From Ceratodon purpureus (Eukaryota > Streptophyta > Bryopsida > Pseudoditrichales > Ditrichaceae), in contig CM026426.1 in the NCBI GenBank assembly GCA_014871385.1, positions 37,961,776-38,025,775 on the forward strand: a DNA stretch of 64,000 nt, read 5' to 3'. A program made the translations under genes and the position numbers. A model generated the notes under the pieces. The model made no database searches. It had not been told where the DNA came from and was given only the letters and a program-made list of their open reading frames with translations. Of the stretch, positions 35,938-45,572 are shown one piece after another; positions within the stretch are counted from its first letter, which is position 1; every line of letters begins with the position of its first letter.

Positions 35938-36630
35938 TGTAACAAACCTCCCAACAGGTTTGCCACCAACTCTCAAACAAAAAGACAAATTAGACAAGGG
36001 AAACATAAAAACTCAATAAACTACAATAGAACTACAAAGATCAAAATATATTGACTCAAGGCTCACCACCCAACCATAGAGAAGTGATCACCAAAGAAGT
36101 GTTTCACCTTCTCCCCCTAAGCCTTTATATACTAGTTCTTTCCTAGAAGGAACTAGAGTCTATCTCAGACTATGTCCCAGAGTCTAGCCTATTCATAGAT
36201 CATTCTATCTCCTATACTCCTATATCTGGAATAAAGATAATCCATAGATCATTCTAGATCTTTCAATCTCTTTAACTCAGAGACTCCTCTAGATCTCTTT
36301 ATCTTCTTACTCCTATATCTGGAGTAAAGATAATTCATTACCTTCAGTGGTCTAATTCTAGTGTACCTCATCTTGAGTTGTCTAACTCTGGTATACATGT
36401 TCTCAATCTTGGAGTGGTCTGACTCCAATCACTAAATATAGAGTTGTCTAACTCCAGTGCACATGTTTTCAATCTTAGAGTGGTCAGACTCCAATGCACA
36501 TGGAGTTGTCTGACTCCAATCCATCCATCCCCAATTGGGAGCTGTCTAACTCCTTTCATCTTCTCTTTACACACTGCCACATGTGATTAGAAGATTTCAT
36601 TCATCCATCTATCATCATAGTTATGTTACA
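35938..36630 (-). repeat. LTR (3' side of the element)
   Basis: Starts TGTAACAAACC and ends TGTTACA on the plus strand. It aligns along its length with 44826-45519. Contains internal degenerate repeats of a GAGTTGTCTAACTCCAGT-type unit. Confidence 0.9.
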
Positions 36631-36644
36631 ATCCTCCCTTTCCA
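36631..36644 (-). promoter_or_regulatory. polypurine tract
   Basis: The minus strand reads TGGAAAGGGAGGAT directly before the LTR start at 36630, the expected place for the second-strand primer of an LTR retroelement. Confidence 0.7.
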
Positions 36645-37263
36645 TTAAATGTTATTGTCCTCAATGACAAAGTCAAGATAATCCCTTCCGAAATCAACTT
36701 TTCTCTCCTAAGAAACTTTTTCTTCCGGATAATCCTTCATACAGAATCTACGAAATGTCTTCTTCCTCAGATCTTGATTCTCCACCTTCAAAATCTTCTC
36801 TTTCAAAGTTCACAGCCAGACTATAAGCATCATTTAGAGTCTTTGGATGATATACATAGTGTTTATTGTTTATAAGTAGACTTAGGATACCCCCTTTTAT
36901 ATTCATGGGCTGGTACAAAGATCTAGTTCACAGTAATTGCTGGATTGAGGATACACTTGAGGTGCCACGTGGCAAAAGGGTGGCCATCAGATGCACTTGA
37001 CAACTCATGATGATGGGGTTAGGGTTTAGAGAGGACAAAGTTCAAACTCCCGCGGATTCCAACAACTTTCGCTACCGCCACGGTGTGTTCACTGTGTGTA
37101 TGTTGTTTTTTGGTACTTGGGGTTTTTTGGTTTTTGTTCAACGACAATTAGGGTTGCGAATGTGGGTCTTCTGGGTTCCTGTTAGAGTTGCGGTTGTGGG
37201 TCTTCTAGGTTCTTGTTAGAGTTGCGGTTATGGGTCTTGTGGTGCGCAGGGGATACGGTGAAG

Positions 37264-40200
37264 ATGGGTTTGAATAAGAAGATCAAGCTTTGTGTTGTGG
37301 CGGATGAGAGCTCGCGGCCGGAGCTATTGAGCCCGTTTTATTGTGAGTTGGGAGATACATATGCGGAGTTGCGGTTGCGATTGGAGAAAGGAGGGTGTGT
37401 CGACTGGCCGTTCCAATTCTGGGACTTCGACAAGCAATGTCGCATCCGCAGCAAGTTCGAAGCGATGAATCCAGTTGGAGAGCGAGTATACGTAATTCCA
37501 GAGGAGGAAGATGAATTGGGCAGACTCTCAAAGCGGAGGCGCATTAACGACGTTAGAGACACCGGCAGCAATGATTTTGTGGCACCTTTGCATGTGGAGT
37601 TCCCGGAGATAGTTGCAGAGGACCCGGCCGAGGATGTTCCGGTTGAGGCACACAAGACTAGAATCGGATTAGGGTTTGAAGCGGAAGAAGCAGCGGAGCC
37701 TGTGGAGGAATATGTGTTGTCCAAACTAATATCGGGAGACACTATGGAGAATTATAAAACAGCTGCGGCAAAGCTTACAAGGGATCTGGCTGCCATGGAT
37801 TTCTCTGATCATGCATGGAGTGCCCGTCGTCAAGATTCACTGCGAAGTGTGTAACAAGGAGTTCGGGGGTACCGGTGGTGACCACTCTAGGTCAGCGATA
37901 TAGAATCTGTTTGCTAATTTCAAGAAGTCGCATTTGCACTCTACACTACATGTTAAACAGTGGTGCAAGAAGAAAATGGTGCTATACGTTGATCTCCCTA
38001 CGAAGGAGGGGAACAAGGGCAAACCCTTGATTTACACACCTGTTGACCATAAGCGACTTGTAGAGGAAGGTTTAAGCATTCTACAGAGTGTTAACGACTC
38101 CGTATCAAGATATGATCCTCCATTTGTGCTGGTCGGAGATGTGGGGGTTTCGGAGATGAAGTCTTTTTGGTACAAAATGCGCTGCAAGCTTGACGGGGAA
38201 TTGAAGTTACTGTGTCCATCGAAAAACAACCTCCGAGTCAACCTAGGGAATCACATGCAGGGGCTCACTCACACGAAGTGATGCGAGGATTTAGCTGCTG
38301 CAGGGAAGTCAGGGACAACAAGGAGAGCAATTGCAACCGGGAAACGAGGGAGACCAACTACAAGATTGAGATCGACCATCGGGGCACAACGAGATTTGCA
38401 CAGCTGGTTCAGTGCAACATCAACCGGAGATTCCAGAACGTCGGAGGAGTGCGTATCATGTGTGATTTCTGACTCGTTCTTGGCGCTGTTATGCTAGGGT
38501 TTGTGGAAGAAAAATACTGAGTATGCTAGTAAGGTTTACATTTTCGACAGTCTGCTCAATGATCGAAAACCATGATGTACCTGGGGAGCAGAGCCTACTA
38601 TTTGTGCCGAATTCAGTTTCGGTGGTTGGAACGTGGTTGTCAATGGTTGCTTTCGTCACATCCGTTGTAAGCGGTTGTCTGTCACAGGAGAACCATTTCT
38701 GAATGTGATGTGTGTTGATTGTGAAGGAATTGTGCATGCTACTGATTTCAGATTGAGGGTGTATCGTGAAGGTCGTGCTCTTGTGAAGCGTGGATCAAGG
38801 AATACTGGTTTAGGAAGAAGGATAGATTACTTATCGATCCAGGAGTTAGGGGCTCACAGTCGTGTGCTGGCTAAGAAGTACCGTGAAGAGAAGTCACTTC
38901 ATTGGTTGATGAAGTCGAGAGTTGCTCACTTGAAGATGAGCCAGCGTGGTCTGAAATTAAGTGCAGTAGAGAGCTTTAATAGGAAGGATGTTCTCTTCTT
39001 TTGTAACAATATATTGGCGGCTCACAGAACAAACGCCTTTGGAGGAAAACCAGCTTTGTAGGACTTCCTTAGGGATGTCGCCACAAACCTGAATCGAGTA
39101 AGGCAAGGTCACAGGTTCTCCAAGAACACACACAGTTTCGCATAGGGCGTGAAGATTTATGGAGGAAGACGAATGTGTGATCTGTTTGCACTCAATTTTG
39201 GAGGACCGTCGTATGATAGTATTAAACGTACCAATAAAAAGGGCGTCCAGTTCATTGCCCGGGAGCATGCTTCATTGTTTGCTGTCGTTGCTAATATCTA
39301 CAGGGAGGCTAAGGCAGCGCATGGAGTGGAGGGGTAGGTTCCTATCATTCTCGCCGAGGACGAGACGAAGGTAAAGTCCCGGATTTCTTGGGAGGCCAGG
39401 TGAGATGGGCTAGTGGGGTTCTGTGGAGGTAAAGAAAGTCATGTGTGCATATCGTCGTTTAAGCCTGAGGTTGGTAATAGTCAGGTTGGTTATGACGCTA
39501 TAGTGGATGCATTTAAATCAAATAAAAAGGGAAGTTTTTCACGAGTAATAATGGTGAACCCGCTGCATGACAAGCTCCCCGGATTAGTGCTCGTTGTTTC
39601 TTGTACATGTAATTGTTTCGATGACGAGTGGGTTAGAAATCAGTGGGACTGTATTGACGCGTTGTGGCAAGAAAGTTGTCTTGAAACAATTGGGCCGATC
39701 CTGGGTCATGCTTCAGATGGAGACTCGAGGAGAAGGCAGCTGATGATCAAGGACTACACCAGCAAGGTAGGGCCGAGGTATGAAATTCCTTGGCAGGGAT
39801 GGACTTTAAGTTGTGAATGGTTGGCGGAAAATAGAGTTCGGTGCTTGCATGATCAGGATTTCATACACAATGGGAAGAAATTAATTAACCCTCTTGACAG
39901 TGCTATGAAGAACCTACAGTGAGGTGCTGATGTATGTTTCTTAGATCACCTCGGTCAGGTTTACCAAAAGTTTGCAATAGATCAGCATGGTTTGAAAAAG
40001 GAAGATATACACAGAACTGATAGGCAGAACTGGGCTAGTGCACAACGCATTTGTGCAAAAAAGGATAGGGTTTGTTTACAGGAACTGAGAACTAGTAGAG
40101 ACGCACATCAAGAAAGGACACTTGGAACTGAGATGTATCTCGGTATATGTGCTGATTACATCGATATTTTCTTTTCTGTTTCGTTGAGTTTGAGGGAGAG

Positions 40201-41740
40201 GGTTGTGCTCGCTAGCAAGGTGTCCTTCTTTCGAATTTGGAAGCTTTGGTTCAGAAACGGGAATCAAGCCGTAGGAGGGAATACAAAACCCCTACCTTAC
40301 AGGAATGTTTCGTCAGTAACCAATGCTACCTTGATGTGCAGCTGTCGTATCATTTTGTAGTGCTTCTCATTCGGTATTTTAGGGATGCGTTCCCAAACCT
40401 CAAGGTTCCACTTCAACTCACAGGATCTGACTTGTGTGAAATATTTTTTAGCAAAGTTGGGGGGATGCAAGGCATGGAGAGGGCTTATGATTTCCAGGAA
40501 TTGATTGGCTGCGCAAATACAGTGAATCAATTAGCTGCCATCGAGTACGCAGAGAACGGGCTGCGTTTTGACCAAGCTTACGACAAGCACCATAATATTT
40601 GGGCTGAATTGCACCCGCTCGAAGCAACAGAGACCACGGCTGATTTAGCAGATTACAGCCTCGTTGCCACAGATGAGGACATTGTGGGGGCACTCCAAGA
40701 GGGACTCAAGGAAGCCGAGTCCATCCTGATGTCGTTAAATATGGCGCACTCCACATTTGTCCGTTCAAAGACTTGGTTTCTACAACGGTGGAGGGTGGAG
40801 AGCGAGGATCCCAAGCACTGGACGTATGTCTCGCCAACAAAGCCGGTGCCTGGTGAAGATGGCGATGTCGAAGTGTTGAGGGAAACTCTCCACGTGCAAG
40901 TGGAGGGAGATGGTGAGGATGATGGCGCCGAGGAGGGGGAAGCCGATGTCCACGCCGGCTGCGACTCTGAAGATGATGGCGTAAATAACATCAGAGTTGC
41001 GGAGGAGGAATGCAGGGATGCTATATCCCAAATGCTCGACTATGCCGAGCCAAGTGGAGTCATGCTTCAGATGACTGCCCTGATGGTAGGAAAATTGAAC
41101 CCGTGGTTTAGTACATGGGAAGGGCCATTTACAAATCAACCTTAGTCTCGGAATTAAATGGAAACCCTTTCCTCTCCAAAGATAGGTTGACACGAATCAA
41201 AAATTCTGTGTATATCAACAATGCCGAGGAGTATCTGTCGGCTGCGAATTCTACCACATCTTGCTTGATGGGCCTTGGAAGCAACTGTGGGGTGCTCTGT
41301 GTGGAGTCATCTAATCTGAGCCAGTCCTCTGCGGTGAGGGCTGCTCAGAATCAAAGTCGTGGATGTGCACAACGCGGGAATCTTGCATTGGTTTCTGCAG
41401 AGGTCAACATCGGTAGCTAGTGGATTGGCCGCGTCCAGAAGATTCGACGGAGACTTGGTACTAAATGGGGGTTGTAGAGGAACCTGATTGACTTGATGTC
41501 AAGAATTACACAAGGCAAGAAGGTGAGTTCCGGGCCAACCATTGAGATTATGCTGAATTGGTTTAAAAAAAATGCCAAGCAGGAATAAATTCAAATACGA
41601 GGTTAGTGACACACAATGGATTGACATAGATGGCGTGATTTCAACTGTTGCACTGCCCTTCTATTCTCGCGCTAATATTTACACATTAGAAGAGAATGAT
41701 AGGGCTATTCTTGACGAGTTCGTTTCTAGAAATGCATGAT
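37264..41740 (+). pseudogene. large DDE-type DNA transposase gene, decayed
   Basis: ATG at 37264 opens MGLNKKIKLCVVADESS. The protein of about 1,480 codons then shows: an N-terminal domain (to ~75) ending ERVYVIPEEEDE; a basic patch KRRRI; a zinc-finger-like C-x2-C...H...H around 37830-37960 (CEVCNKEF); a second C...H...H unit (LLCPSKNNL, NHMQGLTH); a long middle with LSIQELGAHSRV; LAEDETKVKSRI (39350); GHASDGDSRRRQLM (39705); LTGSDLCEIFFSKVGG (40420); and a C-terminal part KSTLVSELNGNPFLSKDR to WIDIDGVISTVALP. The three acidic blocks have the order and spacing of an RNase-H-like DDE transposase. I cannot assign the superfamily; P-element or hAT-like relatives are guesses. Nine in-frame stops between 37.9 and 39.9 kb are all TAG or TGA, and frame changes occur near 37.8, 40.2, 41.1 and 41.6 kb. 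Confidence 0.6.
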
Positions 41741-42814
41741 TGATTCAGTCGTTGTTAGCGTAGAAAATTCTGCACCTTCTAGGTACGTGTTTTTATTCTC
41801 CTTCTGTACAGGTGATGTGATCGTAGAAGTGTCGGATCCCTCGTGGCTAATTCTAAGGGTGAGTCTTCTAAACCTTAACCCCTATCTAAGTTCGTGTTTC
41901 TTCATTCGTTTACGTGCAAAGTCTCTTTTAAGTGTTCTCTTACCCTAAACATACTGCGGTGCTCCCTGTTCCTTGGTTAGAATGGGTTAGATCTTATCAT
42001 GTCTACGATGTTCTATCTGAACTAACAAGTGGGTGCATGAAATAGGGCTGCTATTGACCCCGAAACCTACGAGGAATGCCACAGACTAATTGGGCTGTTG
42101 CTGATTTACATCAGCATGCACATGCATGATTAGTTTCTCCACATAGAATCTGGTACGTACCTTTCTTCTCTCGAGCTCCCAATTTTGTGTCTTCTATTTC
42201 TGCCTACACCCTATCCATACTGTGGCCCCATGTTTGAATTCATTCAAATTTGCTTGGACATTAACCTGCAATGAGTTTACATGCATGACCAGGATTGACG
42301 ATACAGGGGCTAATAAGACTGGGACATAATCGAGTATCAAAGTTCATGTTTTCAGGGTACATGTAACGATTCAGTATTTCAGTAGCATGACATGTGTGAC
42401 GGGATGTAGGTGACTGAGAGAAACGTTAGTGGGAATTGAGTGAAGTTGTTGGTACTCATGGAATGAGCGTACCCCCCATCCCTTTCTCTCCACTTTTGGC
42501 ACGCTTAATTAGTGATGATGTGGGTAATTGAGAACTGATCAGAAGTGACTGGATTTTAATTTCTGCCATCATGACAGGGCGGTAATAAGGGTTTAGGGTG
42601 ATCACCTTGGCGGCGGAGTTTCCCTGTGACCGCGGGCAAGCCGATCCTCCCCAACCACGCAGGTATTTAATTCCCCGTGAAGAGTTCTTCTTCCTGCATT
42701 GTTGCTTGATTCCCAGGGTTTCTCTCCGATGAATCAACTTAGTTTGTTCTGTTTCGCTGCATTCCCGTTTGTCGCTGCCATTAGTTACCCTTAAGTTGTT
42801 CTCTTTCTCTCGCA
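41741..42814. other. spacer between the two insert genes
   Basis: No supported coding sequence. Several frames on the minus strand are open (e.g. to 42456) but are shadows of the GC-rich plus-strand gene to the right. Confidence 0.4.
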
Positions 42815-43488
42815 ATGGAGGAATTGTTGTAGCTGCTGGAGTGTGCCCAAAACAAGCGGGACTGTTTTGGAATGGTGGCGTACGACACACTTGTTGATTT
42901 CGTGTGTGATTATGCTTCCAATGCAGATCTTTGGGCTCATGTCTGGTTGGAGGCGCGTGATCGCCAGGAGCTCCTTCCTCTTCTCCCGCGCCTCGCGAGT
43001 CTCTCCAAGGACTGGAACAAGGCGATGAAGACCCGCGTGGAATACGCAACACTTCGGGCCGCGTCCTCGCTGCATCACCAGAATGCACCTGGCTCCAACT
43101 GGCTTCGTCGGCGAAGACTGAAAGCGGTGGAGGAGTTTGACTGCGCGGTGGCCATGTTCTAAAAATCGTGGAAGCTGGAGAAGAAGGTGCCGCTCCGATT
43201 GAGGACGGTAGCACTGGGCGACCTCTCGAACTCTGATCTGTGTTGCTTGGTGGGTCACCTGTGGGGCGGGTGGGCGAGGCCAATCGAGGTTGTTCCAGGC
43301 GATGGCAACGACCTCCTCGACACAGTGTGGGTGACTCCTGCAGAGCGTGCTCGCGTCGTCTACTGGTACGCCTTTTCCTCTGAATGTGTTTCTCGTTCAG
43401 TTCTTCAGTTTCTCCTGTTGTTGTTTCCTGCTCTCCCGGTCTTCTCTAATGCCCTTACTCTCAATTGCTTGCACAGGGGCATGTGAGA
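42815..43488 (+). pseudogene. small gene of unknown function beside the transposase, F-box-like N-terminus
   Basis: ATG at 42815 reads MEELL, one in-frame TAG, then LLECAQNKRDCFGMVAYDTL, VDFVCDYASNADLWAHVWLE and LLPRLASLSKDWNKAMKTRV. Leu-rich helices followed by a conserved-looking S-x-S-x-W-x-A stretch vaguely recall F-box proteins. After a TAA the frame continues VPLRLRTVALGDLSNSDLCC and ERARVVYW, with a GT-AG intron from about 43369 to 43476, then a stop at 43488. It is GC-rich like the transposase gene, same strand, and lies inside the same insert, so the two may be parts of one mobile unit. Function unknown. Confidence 0.4.
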
Positions 43489-44229
43489 GTATGGCAGCCG
43501 AGGACTCGCCGAACAGCACAACACCGAACAGCACTCCCCATCATGTTTCGCTGCTTGTTTTGATAGGAGTACATGTAGAGATTTTATTACTCACTAGTTC
43601 TTAAACCTGGTTTTCCCCTACTATATGTATAGATTTTTTTGGAGACTGGTTTCAAACACCTGGTTTCGATTTCATGTAAGGTTGGAGTACGCTAGACTAC
43701 AGTTTGAAAATTGTTTGAGTCTTGTTTGCTCAACCAGCAGACTTTAGGCTACGGTTTCCCTGAACTTCTCATACCGATCCCCTGCTGACTGTGTTCTTGA
43801 ACACATTTCAATTTGTTCAATTTTGCAGTTGATAGTATTATGCTGTAGTTGATTCATCCAGCTTCTACTTGATCCGTATGTGTCTACACTTCTGCATGCT
43901 TTTAAACTGTATTTCTTTCAGTCGAATGTATGTGTAGTTACTTTTTTTTTGCTTTAAGTTCAGCCTATTTGCAGATTGCTTTCTATGTGCGTTGAATGTG
44001 TTTCATTTTTTTCCTTCCTGAATTGGTTTAAAGTTTTAGGAGTAATAAAGCATACAAAATATTCATAGCAAGTGCAAATTATAATTAACGTATGACCCCC
44101 CTTTAATAAACCAGAGTAGAAAATTAGATAATGATAGGGTGCAAGAAAAAAGAAAAATGCAAAGTAATACCCCCCCCCTTTTTTTACCCTATGTTCACAC
44201 CTATACCCATAAATTTTATAAGGACTGCA
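43489..44229. other. right part of the insert, no gene
   Basis: AT-rich with a C9T7 tract near 44171 and ACCCCCC phrases at 44094. A weak inverted similarity (CCTTTTATATTCATGGG near 36894 against CCTTATAAAATTTATGGG on the minus strand near 44227) could be worn terminal repeats of the insert; not convincing alone. Confidence 0.3.
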
Positions 44230-44807
44230 CCCCCCGAGCCATAATCCTGGGGAAGGAATTCCTGAAGAAACAAATGCTTGAAAGTGCTCCAATTTGACAG
44301 AGGTTGAAGTCCACAATTCTCCCAGTCATTCTTCAAATTATCGTACCAAACACGAGCTTTGTCTTGAAGACAAATCACCATAGCCTTGATCTTGTCATCA
44401 TCTTGGTAATTTGAAGTAAAAAAATCCTCCAGCATCGAAATAAAAGACTTGACCTCCTCCGACTTGCAGTTTCCTCCTCCAAAACAAGGCTTGAAAGGAT
44501 ACTTCCTCAATACCTTCAAAACAGTAACTCCTCTAGGAGCAAAACCCCTCAATGTAGATGTTGCAACAGATTCTATCTCTCTTGACCTAGCAGGTAAAGA
44601 TGAAGGAGGTCGAGGAGTGTCTGAACGAACATCTCTAGGAAGAGGTAAAGCTCCAGATTGAACAGAATTACCTCTAAGAAGAGGTTGAGCTTCAGATTGT
44701 ACGGAATCCAGAATTTCCCTCATTGCTTCCATCACTCCTCTCATAATCCTCTCTTCCAAACCCTGCAGAGGATCAACTCTCCTTTCCAAACCCTCCAGAG
44801 GATCCAT
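44230..44807 (-). mobile_element. gag start of the LTR element
   Basis: ATG lies at 44807, directly after the primer site. The frame reads MDPLEGLERRVDPLQGLEER, later KPCFGGGNCKSEEVKSFISM, DDDKIKAMVICLQDKARVWY and FLQEFLPQDYG, the Ty3-type capsid pattern. It ends where the foreign insert begins; the remaining gag end lies on the far side near 36.8 kb. Confidence 0.8.
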
Positions 44808-44812
44808 AACTT

Positions 44813-44823
44813 CTCTGATACCA
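44813..44823 (-). promoter_or_regulatory. primer-binding site, initiator Met tRNA type
   Basis: The minus strand reads TGGTATCAGAG two bases inside the LTR. This matches the 3' end complement of plant initiator Met tRNA, the primer used by most plant LTR retroelements. Confidence 0.85.
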
Positions 44824-44825
44824 AT

Positions 44826-45519
44826 TGTAACAAACCTCTCAACAGGTTTGCCACCAACTCTCAAACAAAAAGACAAATTAGACAAGGGAAACATAAAAAC
44901 TCAATAAACTACAATAGAACTACAAGGATCAAAATATATTGACTGAAGGCTCACCACCCAACCATAGAGAAGTGATCACCAAAGAAGTGTTTCACCTTCT
45001 CCCCCTAAGCCTTTATATACTAGTTCTTTCCTAGAAGGAACTAGAGTCTATCTCAGACTATGTCCCAGAGTCTAGCCTATTCATAGATCATTCTATCTCC
45101 TATACTCCTATATCTGGAATAAAGATAATCCATAGATCATTCTAGATCTTTCAATCTCTTTAACTCAGAGACTCTTCTGGGTCTTTACTCCTTTATCTGG
45201 AGTAAAGATAATTCATCACTATCTTAACTCCTATATTTAGAATAAAGATAATTCACTACTATCAGGTCTAATTCTAGTGTACCTCATCTTGAGTTGTCTA
45301 ACTTTGATACACATGTTCTCAGTCTTGGAGTGGTCTGACTCCAATCACTACATATAGAGTTGTCTAACTCCAGTACACATGTTCTCAATTTGGAGTTGTC
45401 TGACTCCAATCCACCATCCTCAATTGGGAGCTGTCTAACTCCTTTCATCCTCTCTTTACACACTGCCACATGTGATTAGAAGATTTCATTCATCCATCTA
45501 TCATCATAGTTACGTTACA
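44826..45519 (-). repeat. LTR (5' side of the element)
   Basis: Starts TGTAACAAACC and ends CGTTACA on the plus strand, matching 35938-36630 with few substitutions at first and small length differences in the repeat-rich middle. Confidence 0.9.
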
Positions 45520-45572
45520 AGAAGACTCCTTGCTCTTCAGCCATCACCTACCCCCTTAAAATCAAACTTATC

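Larger units (their letters stand above)
35938..45519 (-). mobile_element. LTR retrotransposon, gag-only, carrying a ~7-kb insert
   Basis: The whole element, read on the minus strand, runs from the LTR at 45519-44826 to the LTR at 36630-35938. Both ends are flanked by the same 5 bp, AGAAG (35933-35937 and 45520-45524). It has a primer site for initiator Met tRNA, a Ty3-like gag start, the end of gag (TLNDAYSLAV) near 36800, and a polypurine tract. Pol is not visible anywhere inside. About 37.0-44.2 kb is foreign DNA with genes on the other strand. The LTRs differ at few sites over their first 340 bp, so the insertion is fairly recent. Small gag-only elements are known from plants as TR-GAG; whether this family normally has pol cannot be told from one copy. 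It is broken by the insert. Confidence 0.85.

Noticed and set aside
42456-43283. 275-codon minus-strand frame
   Set aside because: Shadow of the GC-rich plus-strand gene at 42815-43488; Pro/Ser/Arg-rich composition typical of antisense frames.
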